DNA from: Clostridia bacterium | GTDB taxonomy: Bacteria > Bacillota_A > Clostridia > Christensenellales > UBA1242 | NCBI GenBank assembly: GCA_017938565.1 | Contig: JAGBBI010000181.1 | Span: 1 to 19,954, forward strand | Length of the DNA stretch: 19,954 bases | Direction of reading: 5' to 3' | In this document: one piece after another, positions 12,677 through 18,913 of the stretch | How positions within the stretch are numbered: the stretch's first letter is position 1 | Layout of the letters: each line of letters opens with the position of its first letter | Notes under the pieces: generated by a model | What the model was told of the DNA's origin: nothing | What the model saw: only the letters and a program-made list of their open reading frames with translations | Databases searched by the model: none | Program-made: the position numbers and the translations under genes

Positions 12677-13693
12677 ATGCTTGATACAATTTGGTGCTCA
12701 TTTGTAATCAATATGCCGTGGAAACAATTAAAGGGTTGGAGCAAAAATAAGTTCCTGAACCCTTATGAGAATTATTATCACAAGAATTATAACGGTATTT
12801 CTTTCAGATATTATTACAACTTTTATAGAAATAAGATTCACTGCCCAAGGTTGTGGATGGACTTCTCTGCGGCAACAATGCAAAACGGCATAAATATTTT
12901 AGGATACAATTTCGGCAAAAGTCATCTTGCTATTAAAGAAATTGAAACAACCATTTCAAAAGTGGTTGGCAGACCGATTTCACTTAAAGATATTAACTGC
13001 ATAAGTCGTATTGATATTAACCGTGATAATCGTTGTAAAAGTGAATTTGAGAAGCAACAACTTTTCAACTTCTTTAAAAAGATTAAAGGTCATTCTGGTA
13101 TGGAACAGAATGTTTATGAAACTGGTGTAACAATCGGAAATAGTGATGTCGAATTAAAATTCTATTTCAAAGACCAAGACATAAATCTCGGCGAAGAAAT
13201 TTGTTCATATATGCCTAAAATATGTAGAACCGAATTTGAAATCAAAGATTATCGCATAAACAAATATTACCCAGAAGACCTTAATCTTTATACCTTGCTT
13301 ACTAATAAAAGATTGACTGAATCAGTTTGGAATTATTTGCTCGATGAATTTCATATCGGTGGTGAAGTTTGCAATGAAGACACCCTTCGAAATAAAGCAA
13401 AGAAGGTGTTTAATAATACCAAAAGAATTCGGAACCGCAAATTCCGTCAGTTAAAGCAGATTAACGATACTAATGACAAAATTAAACACCGCAGCAAAAC
13501 TCTCGAACAAAGCAAAGATGTTGTAAAAGAATTAGATGAAGCAGGAGTATGCCCATATTCCTGCGAAACACCTATTGTATTAAGAATAGACCTTACACCT
13601 AAAACAATCAAGAAAAGAGTTACATACTACATTGTAGTACCAGTAATTTCAAAGCAACCTGTCAGACTGATGGGTTATCTTGACAGTTCGTAA
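12677..13693 (+). CDS. Phage/plasmid replication initiator (II/X, CRI-like family), 338 aa
   Basis: The pattern matches replication proteins of the filamentous-phage gene II/X type found on small plasmids and integrated elements: start MLDTIWCSFVI, a YYHKNYNGISFRYY block (about 33-46), the central SRIDINRD motif (110-117), a GVTIGNSDVELKFYFKDQD block (about 150-168; family TLYFG...YDK pattern) and CRTEFEIK (183-190). Such proteins nick one strand at an origin and start rolling-circle replication. The catalytic Tyr cannot be picked with certainty. An excellent RBS AAAGGAGGTG (12662-12671) sets the ATG. It is monocistronic, between divergent control DNA and about 1 kb of hairpin-rich DNA. Family assignment is from memory of motifs; a relaxase-like role is possible. 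Confidence 0.72.
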   Translation: MLDTIWCSFVINMPWKQLKGWSKNKFLNPYENYYHKNYNGISFRYYYNFYRNKIHCPRLWMDFSAATMQNGINILGYNFGKSHLAIKEIETTISKVVGRPISLKDINCISRIDINRDNRCKSEFEKQQLFNFFKKIKGHSGMEQNVYETGVTIGNSDVELKFYFKDQDINLGEEICSYMPKICRTEFEIKDYRINKYYPEDLNLYTLLTNKRLTESVWNYLLDEFHIGGEVCNEDTLRNKAKKVFNNTKRIRNRKFRQLKQINDTNDKIKHRSKTLEQSKDVVKELDEAGVCPYSCETPIVLRIDLTPKTIKKRVTYYIVVPVISKQPVRLMGYLDSS

Positions 13694-13943
13694 TCTTATA
13701 ACATAAAACAACTTTTCGTTTTTTTGGGCAGAAAAACATAAGAAAAGTTCATATATTACTTATTACCGACTATGTTACTGGACTTAAAAGTGCTTCTTTT
13801 TTAAGGACGATGTTTAGCATAGTCTATTTCGCTATGTCTAAATTATCTTGAAATAAAAATGAAATTATATTACTTTAATGTTAGGTGTGCTGTTTCGATG
13901 AAAAATGTGTTTTGTCATTTTTAAATTCTCCTGATTAAAAAGA

Positions 13944-14012
13944 TATAATGGGCAATAAAATATCATACCGTATGTTACCTTTGCACACCGAGGTAGTATA
14001 CGGTATTTTTTT
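13944..14012 (+). ncRNA. Possible small structured RNA
   Basis: A TATAAT box (13944-13949, with only a weak -35) is followed at once by a strong hairpin: ATACCGTAT and TACCT (13965-13980) pair with AGGTA and ATACGGTAT (13991-14006), ending in a T-run. A transcript of roughly 55-60 nt would be almost all terminator. It could be a small antisense or control RNA next to the replication gene, or only a terminator for readthrough. Confidence 0.3.
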
Positions 14013-14385
14013 AACACAGTTAAATATTGTTTCTTTAACCCCAAGGGTCCTGCCCTTTGGGCAGTCCCACCAACCAACCTTTTTTAGCATTCAAAAAAGA
14101 GTAAATAATATATAATTCCGCCTTTATTTTTTATTGGTTTTCTTTCGGAACCATTGCCGAAAAAGTGAATTTTCTCTTTTCCAAAACATACCGAAAAGAG
14201 GATGGTTGGATAAGTAAATATTAATAAAAACAAAATTAGATGTTAAAAACTACCGAAAAAGTTTTTAATTTTATCAAAATATGAGGTCTCAAAAAATCAA
14301 AACCTATATAATTTTAAAAACTTAAAATTTCTTTGCAAAAAACACCTCAAAAAACTCCAAAAAAATTTTTTTAAAAAATTTTTGA

Positions 14386-14460
14386 GGCAAAAAGTTTTCA
14401 AAAATAGCGGTTTCCCATCTCTCAAAAATCAACTTGAGTAAAATTTTGAAAACTTTTGCC
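14386..14460. repeat. Long inverted repeat in AT-rich DNA
   Basis: GGCAAAAAGTTTTCAAAA (14386-14403) and TTTTGAAAACTTTTGCC (14444-14460) are complementary over 17 bp with a single extra A. A smaller CTCAA/TTGAG pair lies inside. This could extrude as a cruciform or fold on single-stranded DNA, as at rolling-circle origins. Confidence 0.55.
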
Positions 14461-14493
14461 AAAAACCCAGTGTTTATGCGGCTTTGCGAGGTA

Positions 14494-14522
14494 TTGACAA
14501 GAAAAAAATTATGCATTATACT
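14494..14522 (+). promoter_or_regulatory. Near-consensus promoter
   Basis: TTGACA (14494-14499), a 17-bp spacer and TATACT (14517-14522). This is the best sigma-A promoter in the window. It starts the leader and the genes from 14702 on. Confidence 0.85.
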
Positions 14523-14582
14523 CTCTACACAGTCGCCCAAAACAACGACTTACATCAAACATTTTTACAAGGAAGATTGCCA

Positions 14583-14606
14583 ATGGGTAAACAACTAAAG
14601 AGATGA
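14583..14606 (+). CDS. Leader peptide, 7 codons
   Basis: ATG GGT AAA CAA CTA AAG AGA TGA encodes MGKQLKR. AAGGAAG (14569-14575) lies 7 nt upstream, an ideal ribosome binding site. It lies between the promoter at 14494 and two hairpins (14615-14637 and 14639-14673) that precede the 102-aa gene. This is the layout of a ribosome-controlled attenuator. Confidence 0.5.
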   Translation: MGKQLKR

Positions 14607-14614
14607 TTAAATAC

Positions 14615-14682
14615 CATATTTTTTAATATGCTTTTTTGTGCACCCGTTTCTTCCTTCAGAAGTGATGGGTGCATTAATTTTT
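14615..14682 (+). promoter_or_regulatory. Attenuator-like hairpin pair
   Basis: Hairpin 1 is CATATT-TTTT-AATATG (14615-14630) followed by CTTTTTTG. Hairpin 2 is TGCACCC (14639-14645) with GGGTGCA (14667-14673), followed by TTAATTTTT. Both look like weak terminators and lie between the leader peptide and the RBS of the 102-aa gene. Confidence 0.5.
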
Positions 14683-14701
14683 AAGAAAGGAGACGGTTGC
14701 T

Positions 14702-15010
14702 ATGAAGAAAATTATCGAAGGTATTAAATATGATACCGACACTGCAAAAGTAATTGATACTTTCTGCAACGGATTGCCTATGACGGATTTTCGTTATGTC
14801 GATGAAAAACTTTATCAAAAAGGCAATGGCGAATTTTTCTTACACGGTAACGGCGGTGCAAGAACTGTATATTGCAATTCTTATCCCGATGGTTCTGTGT
14901 CTGGCGGAGAAGATATTATTCCGCTTTCAGTAGATGAAGCAAAAGAATGGGTTGAAACTCATTGCACAGTTGAAATCTACGAAACCCTGTTCGGTGAAGT
15001 TGCCGAATAA
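14702..15010 (+). CDS. Small mobile-element protein, 102 aa, unknown function
   Basis: The pattern IIEGIKYDTDTAKVID near the start, DEKLYQKGNGEFFLHGNGGA in the middle, GGEDIIPLSVDEAKEWVE in the third quarter and an acidic C-terminus is one I recall from short uncharacterised proteins on Clostridia and Lactobacillales plasmids and ICEs. It is a soluble, acidic protein. AAAGGAG (14686-14692) sets the ATG. It is controlled by the promoter and attenuator-like leader at 14494-14682. A perfect 13-bp hairpin separates it from the next gene. No function is known to me; an antirestriction or toxin-related role would be only a guess. Confidence 0.85.
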   Translation: MKKIIEGIKYDTDTAKVIDTFCNGLPMTDFRYVDEKLYQKGNGEFFLHGNGGARTVYCNSYPDGSVSGGEDIIPLSVDEAKEWVETHCTVEIYETLFGEVAE

Positions 15011-15015
15011 CCCTA

Positions 15016-15049
15016 ACTTATCGGTTAAAATGAAAATTAACCGATAAGT
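15016..15049. repeat. Perfect 13-bp intercistronic inverted repeat
   Basis: ACTTATCGGTTAA (15016-15028) and TTAACCGATAAGT (15037-15049) with an 8-nt loop. No T-run follows, so it is not a standard terminator. An RNA-processing or stability element, or a protein site, is possible. Confidence 0.7.
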
Positions 15050-15107
15050 GATACATATACATTATTGTAACTCTTACAGAATATCGTTTACCAAGGGGGT
15101 GATTGTT

Positions 15108-15737
15108 CTGAAAAAACCGAGTGTTTTAGAGTTGCACAAAACTGACGATGGAATGTACCAGAGTGTTTTTAAGAACAATCACGGTAGGCGAATTTATCTT
15201 TTGCTATCTATTCACAATAGCAATTGCGAGATTGTAGATTGCTATTATGTAGATAGAACTTCGAGACCTGCCCCTAATAAATTTGAAACACATGAACTGG
15301 TCACAGATGAATTATTAACCGTAATTGCAAACGAACTTGATAAGGTTTTTAGTTCTTACACTATCGTTGAAAGCCCAAAGATTTCTGCGGAAGATTTTAT
15401 TGCACAGGCAATGCACAAAGAGAAATATAATATCCTGCTTATGCTTAAAGATGGCGATACATTAAAGACCATTTTTAAAAATCGTTTCCGCCGAGAAATC
15501 TTTTTGGAAATAGACTTGAGTGGTCCCAAAGCACTCATAAAAAAATGCAAGTATTGCGATATACGGGGTGAAGATGTTATTACGACACCATACAACCTTA
15601 CAACCATTTATTTTCATTATAATTTTGAGGCTCTACTTAAAATCGTAAACAATGAGTTGGAAGGTGGTTTTACTGATGTGATGGTGAGCGAACATAATAC
15701 CATTATATTAGACCGTCCAATTTGTGGTTCTATATAA
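15108..15737 (+). CDS. Hypothetical protein with internal duplication, 209 aa, probable CTG start
   Basis: Not recognised. Two copies of a roughly 85-residue unit are visible: the first with DDGMYQSVFKNNHGRRIYL, CYYVD and LLTVIANELDKVF, the second with GDTLKTIFKNRFRREIFLE, CKYCD and LLKIVNNELEGGF. Each looks like an alpha/beta domain; there is no export signal. The frame is open from GTG 15048, but that codon lies in the 13-bp hairpin and lacks an RBS. AAGGGGGTG (15093-15101) points to CTG at 15108 as start, giving LKKPSVLELH; a GTG at 15099 is inside this RBS. The start is therefore uncertain. It is in the same direction as its neighbours, probably one operon. Confidence 0.75.
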   Translation: MKKPSVLELHKTDDGMYQSVFKNNHGRRIYLLLSIHNSNCEIVDCYYVDRTSRPAPNKFETHELVTDELLTVIANELDKVFSSYTIVESPKISAEDFIAQAMHKEKYNILLMLKDGDTLKTIFKNRFRREIFLEIDLSGPKALIKKCKYCDIRGEDVITTPYNLTTIYFHYNFEALLKIVNNELEGGFTDVMVSEHNTIILDRPICGSI

Positions 15738-15788
15738 TATCGTACAACCTGTATTGCATATTATTCTATAACGAAGGGAGTGGTTCTA

Positions 15789-15908
15789 ATGTCAGAATAT
15801 AAAGATATTAAAAACAATGTTTATCCTATTATTCAAAGGACTTTGGATTCTGACGAAAGCGAAAAGGAAAGAATTTTAGATGCTTTGTATGCGATATTTA
15901 AGCATTAA
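15789..15908 (+). CDS. Small protein, 39 aa
   Basis: It reads MSEYKDIKNNVYPIIQRTLD followed by SDESEKERILDALYAIFKH and TAA. AAGGGAG sits about 10 nt upstream of the ATG. The protein is a single short helical unit, rich in Glu and Lys. It lies 51 nt after the 209-aa gene and before a terminator-like hairpin at 15947-15967. Small size and helical character fit an accessory or regulatory peptide such as an excision factor, but nothing in the sequence proves it. Confidence 0.6.
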   Translation: MSEYKDIKNNVYPIIQRTLDSDESEKERILDALYAIFKH

Positions 15909-15946
15909 TTATTAAAAAGACATTAAAAAGAAGAAGGAAACGGAGT

Positions 15947-15977
15947 GGCGGACGTCAACCGTCCGCCAACAATTTTT
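15947..15977 (+). terminator. Terminator before the recombinase cluster
   Basis: A perfect 8-bp GC-rich stem, GGCGGACG (15947-15954) with CGTCCGCC (15960-15967), is followed by AACAATTTTTT. It separates the small genes from the recombinase genes, which must then rely on readthrough or on a promoter I could not identify. Confidence 0.75.
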
Positions 15978-16001
15978 TAAATATAAAGGAGATTATTAAA
16001 T

Positions 16002-16445
16002 ATGAAAACAGCAATTTATGTTAGAAGTGCATTAAATGATAACGGCATTTCCTGTGAAGCCCAAATTAAATCCTGTAAGAAGTCCTTAAAACCAAATGAT
16101 GAATATGTAATTTATTCTGACAATGGTTATTCTGCCAACGACAAAGAAAAACCAGCATTTAATGAAATGCTGTCTGCTATCAAAAACGGCGAAATTGACA
16201 CCGTTATCGTATATAACTTGGACCGCATTTGCAGAGATATTAGCAGTTTCTGTATCTTTATGAATACATTACAGAAACATAATGTCACATTTACTAATGC
16301 AGTTGATGGTTTCAGTTCTTCCAGTCCGTATGGTCAAGCCATTTTGAAATATCTATTGGTCTTTGCCGAAATGGAAAGAGTAAATCATAGCGAACGGTGC
16401 CGTCAAGGATGGGCTCGTAGAAAGCAGAAAAAGGAGGCAAGTTAA
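16002..16445 (+). CDS. Short serine-recombinase paralogue, catalytic Ser replaced by Ala, 147 aa
   Basis: It is only the N-terminal catalytic domain of a serine recombinase: AIYVRSALNDNGISCEAQI (4-22), VIYSDNGYSAND (36-47), VIVYNLDRICRDIS (68-81) and YLLVFAEMERVNHSERCRQGW (about 117-137). It has no DNA-binding recombinase domain or zinc ribbon. Against the next gene (YARQSV) the nucleophile position is Ala10 (YVRSAL); Arg8 and Arg75/Arg78 are kept. Ser9 is one residue off, so I infer it cannot cleave DNA normally. The stop overlaps the start of the active recombinase (TAATG), so they are coupled. It may form heterodimers or act as a directionality or regulatory subunit. AAAGGAG sets the start. 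Confidence 0.85.
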   Translation: MKTAIYVRSALNDNGISCEAQIKSCKKSLKPNDEYVIYSDNGYSANDKEKPAFNEMLSAIKNGEIDTVIVYNLDRICRDISSFCIFMNTLQKHNVTFTNAVDGFSSSSPYGQAILKYLLVFAEMERVNHSERCRQGWARRKQKKEAS

Positions 16446-17965
16446 TGGCAATAGCAATTTATGCTCGTCAGTCTGTTGAAAAGGAAAACTCTATTTCCTG
16501 CGATACTCAAATCGAGCACTGCAAAGCAAAACTAAATCCTAATGAAAGAACAGAAAAAATCATTGTTTTTAAGGATGAAGGCTTTACAGGTGCTAATACC
16601 AACCGTGAAGGTTTTCAAAAAATGATACGAATGGTAGAGCAAAATAAAATTAGCAAAATTCTTGTGTATAAACTTGATAGAATTAGCCGTAGCATAGTTG
16701 ACTATTCTAATATGATGAAAACTTTTAAAGAACATTCTGTTATGTTTGTAAGTGCTGAAGAAGGTTTAGATACGAGCACTACACTCGGTTTGGCAATTTC
16801 AAAAATACTTATGATTTTTGCTGAAATGGAAAGAGAAAATACCATTTTGCGAGTTACACAAGCATACGAACATCGTTCCGAAAAGCAATTTTATATGGGT
16901 GGTCGCAGACCATATGGTTTTGATTTGAAGGAAATAGAGATTGATAACATTAAAACTAAAATGTTAGCACTTAAACCTGAAGAAGCAGAACAAGTAAAAT
17001 ATATATTTGAAAATTATGCTGTCGAGGGTGTTTCGCTCCGCAGATTGATGGACAACCTTAATGCGAATAATATTAAGCCAATAGACGGAACTTGGTCCAC
17101 TGCAAAACTTTCTGCCATCATTCAGAACCCTATTTATGTTCAGGCGGACAATCTTGTTTATGATTATTATAACAAAAATAATACTAATATCATTAGTGAG
17201 CCAACGGCATTTGATGGAATTCACGGTGCTCAACTTTACGGCAAAACAAAACATAAGACGGCAGATATGTCTGATATGAAATTAGTGGTTATGAAACACG
17301 AGGGGTTTGTGCCATCCGATGTGTGGTTATCTTGCCAAAAGAAACTTGATAAGAATAAGCAAATTGGTAATGCTTTAAGCAATAAGACATCTTGGCTTGG
17401 TGGTAAAATTATTTGCAAATCTTGTGGTAGAACTATGACTGTAACCAAAGGTGCAGTTAAATCTGATGGCACACAAACTCGTTATTTTTCGTGCACAGGT
17501 AAATCTCATAATCGTGCTTGTAAAGGTGTTAAGAAACCGTTATATGCAGACTGCCTTGAAGATATGGTATATCAACTTATTGCAGAAAAACTTGCGGTTC
17601 TAAAACAACATAGAAAAAAGATTTCTACTGATAATACAAACAAAATCAATGTATTAAAAAACGAGTTAGCAACCATTAAAAAACAACAAGATAAACTAAT
17701 GGATATGCTGCTTTCGGATGAAGCCAACAGTCGTACAATTGCTCTTATTAATTGCAGGGCTGATGAACTTGGCGATAAGCATAAAAACATTGTTGAACAA
17801 ATTGCTATGCTTGAAGAAGCAGACAGTGAAATGGTGAATGTCGTTCATTTTGCAAAAAAATGGAAGTCTGCCAAGTTCAAAGAGTGCAAAGCAGTATGTA
17901 ATGTACTTATTGATAAAATTTATATGCACGAAGACGGTGCTGCCGAAGTAGTGTGGAATATCTAA
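16445..17965 (+). CDS. Large serine recombinase (integrase/excisionase of the element), 506 aa
   Basis: It catalyses integration and excision between att sites. The resolvase domain (about 3-140) has YARQSV with nucleophile Ser10 and Arg8, YKLDRISRSI with Arg79 and Arg82, and the ILMIFAEMERENTILR helix. GRRPYGFD (153-160) leads into the recombinase domain (to about 265). A zinc ribbon has CKSCG (Cys324, Cys327), Cys350 and Cys359. A coiled coil (about 390-460) follows; in this family it controls directionality. Length is normal and all key residues are present. It lies about 1 kb from the right junction in cotJC, as expected for an integrase gene. It belongs with TnpX/TndX/SpoIVCA-type enzymes. 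AAAGGAGG in the preceding gene is the RBS. Confidence 0.96.
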   Translation: MAIAIYARQSVEKENSISCDTQIEHCKAKLNPNERTEKIIVFKDEGFTGANTNREGFQKMIRMVEQNKISKILVYKLDRISRSIVDYSNMMKTFKEHSVMFVSAEEGLDTSTTLGLAISKILMIFAEMERENTILRVTQAYEHRSEKQFYMGGRRPYGFDLKEIEIDNIKTKMLALKPEEAEQVKYIFENYAVEGVSLRRLMDNLNANNIKPIDGTWSTAKLSAIIQNPIYVQADNLVYDYYNKNNTNIISEPTAFDGIHGAQLYGKTKHKTADMSDMKLVVMKHEGFVPSDVWLSCQKKLDKNKQIGNALSNKTSWLGGKIICKSCGRTMTVTKGAVKSDGTQTRYFSCTGKSHNRACKGVKKPLYADCLEDMVYQLIAEKLAVLKQHRKKISTDNTNKINVLKNELATIKKQQDKLMDMLLSDEANSRTIALINCRADELGDKHKNIVEQIAMLEEADSEMVNVVHFAKKWKSAKFKECKAVCNVLIDKIYMHEDGAAEVVWNI

Positions 17966-17973
17966 ATCAATCA

Positions 17974-17997
17974 GGACTTCCGCACTTGCGGAAGTCC
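17974..17997. repeat. Perfect 10-bp intercistronic hairpin without T-run
   Basis: GGACTTCCGC (17974-17983), loop ACTT, GCGGAAGTCC (17988-17997). No T-run follows, so transcription may continue into the 151-aa gene; the structure could tune mRNA stability between them. Confidence 0.7.
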
Positions 17998-18032
17998 CAT
18001 ACAAAAATATAATACAAAGGAGATAAAAATAA

Positions 18033-18488
18033 ATGAATGTGAAAGAAATAGAAAAATATGGCCCCGATTTTATGTATTTTGAGGAACCAGATGCCCCAAT
18101 CAATAATGGTTTTTTTGAGCATTTACAAAACCTTACTGAATCAATGACAAGGGTTCGTAAAGTTATTGACATTAGAAGCAACTACATAAGCAAAGAACCG
18201 CAAGAAATTGTTAATCAGATGTTTGATAACAATTCAGAAAGAATTAATAACTGGCTAAACCGAGATTTTGCAACCGACAATTTAGTTGACAAAGGAAACC
18301 TTGGAAAAGTCTCTGCCATAGATTGGGATATTATTAAACACCGTGTTAATTACTTTATACGAAAACAAAGTAAGTGTAATGATGTTATCGCAAACCTTTC
18401 CGCAGAAGAAAGAGAAACTCTTTGCAGAATATTATCCGAAGATATTTACAGTTATCACGAAGAATATAAAAACAAAAAGGAGAATTAA
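18033..18488 (+). CDS. Hypothetical protein in recombinase cluster, 151 aa
   Basis: Not recognised. It is a soluble, charged, helix-rich protein: MNVKEIEKYGPDFMYFEEPD at the start, SAIDWDIIKHRVNYFIRKQS in the middle, and LSAEERETLCRILSEDI near the end, where a helix-turn-helix is conceivable. AAAGGAG precedes the ATG. It sits between the active recombinase and the degenerate paralogue, 1 nt before the latter, so it is co-transcribed with them. By position it is a candidate recombination directionality or accessory factor; no motif confirms this. Confidence 0.78.
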   Translation: MNVKEIEKYGPDFMYFEEPDAPINNGFFEHLQNLTESMTRVRKVIDIRSNYISKEPQEIVNQMFDNNSERINNWLNRDFATDNLVDKGNLGKVSAIDWDIIKHRVNYFIRKQSKCNDVIANLSAEERETLCRILSEDIYSYHEEYKNKKEN

Positions 18489-18489
18489 A

Positions 18490-18894
18490 ATGACAGCAAT
18501 AATAATTAATAATAAAGAAAACCTTATTTCTCCCGAATACCAATTGGAAGAATGTAAAAAACTATTAAACTACAATGAAGAATTCAAAGTTTTTACCACG
18601 AATGAAATTGAGAATTTTCACAGTGATGGAGATTTTGATGATTTTGAGATACTGCTCGACAGAGATAAAATATCCAAGGCAATTATTTATCGCTTCGATG
18701 TTATATGTAATGATTATTTTGATTTGTTATCATATATCTCCCGAATTGGCAATTACGGTAAATTGCTATCGTGCTATGAAGAATTTGATTCTTCCACAGA
18801 AGGAAGTAAATATATTTATAAGTTATTTCAACTGTTTAGCAATCAAGAAATTAAATATAACCTTGATGAAGAATTTGAAAAAGCATATGGCTAA
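18490..18894 (+). CDS. Degenerate serine-recombinase paralogue, 134 aa
   Basis: The sequence lines up with the catalytic domain of the large recombinase along its length: AIIINNKENLISPEYQLEEC with AIYARQSVEKENSISCDTQI, DKISKAIIYRFDVICNDYF with NKISKILVYKLDRISRSIV, EEFDSSTEGSKYIYKLFQLF with EEGLDTSTTLGLAISKILMI, and SNQEIKYN with AEMERENT. The catalytic Ser, its Arg and the LDRISR arginines are all lost (Lys/Asn, FDVICN). The ORF is intact, with AAAGGAG before ATG 18490, which I prefer to an upstream in-frame ATG at 18343 inside the previous gene. It is probably a non-catalytic partner or regulator kept for its fold, or a decaying copy. Confidence 0.75.
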   Translation: MTAIIINNKENLISPEYQLEECKKLLNYNEEFKVFTTNEIENFHSDGDFDDFEILLDRDKISKAIIYRFDVICNDYFDLLSYISRIGNYGKLLSCYEEFDSSTEGSKYIYKLFQLFSNQEIKYNLDEEFEKAYG

Positions 18895-18913
18895 TAATTT
18901 AAATTGCCATCAA

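Larger units (their letters stand above)
13694..14493. other. AT-rich gene-free region with multiple hairpins (possible origin)
   Basis: No credible gene is present. Contents in order: AACTTTTC/GAAAAGTT inverted repeat near 13711-13749; GACTATG/CATAGTC repeats around 13770-13830; a possible small RNA unit (13944-14012); a GC-rich hairpin CTGCCC-TTT-GGGCAG (14050-14064); a structure with CTCTTTTC/GAAAAGAG and AACCAT/ATGGTT arms near 14150-14207 ending in a dispersed GAGGATGG motif; CCTCAAAAA/TTTTTGAGG arms (about 14345-14387); and the long repeat at 14386-14460. It follows the replication gene, so the element's origin may lie here. Confidence 0.5.

Noticed and set aside
13865..14540. Two minus-strand ORFs of about 70 codons downstream of the replication gene
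   Set aside because: Low-complexity, AT-driven frames crossing inverted repeats; no RBS.
18343..18489. Longer 183-codon form of the degenerate recombinase gene
   Set aside because: The extra 49 codons overlap the 151-aa gene in another frame. Similarity to the recombinase starts only at ATG 18490, which has its own AAAGGAG.
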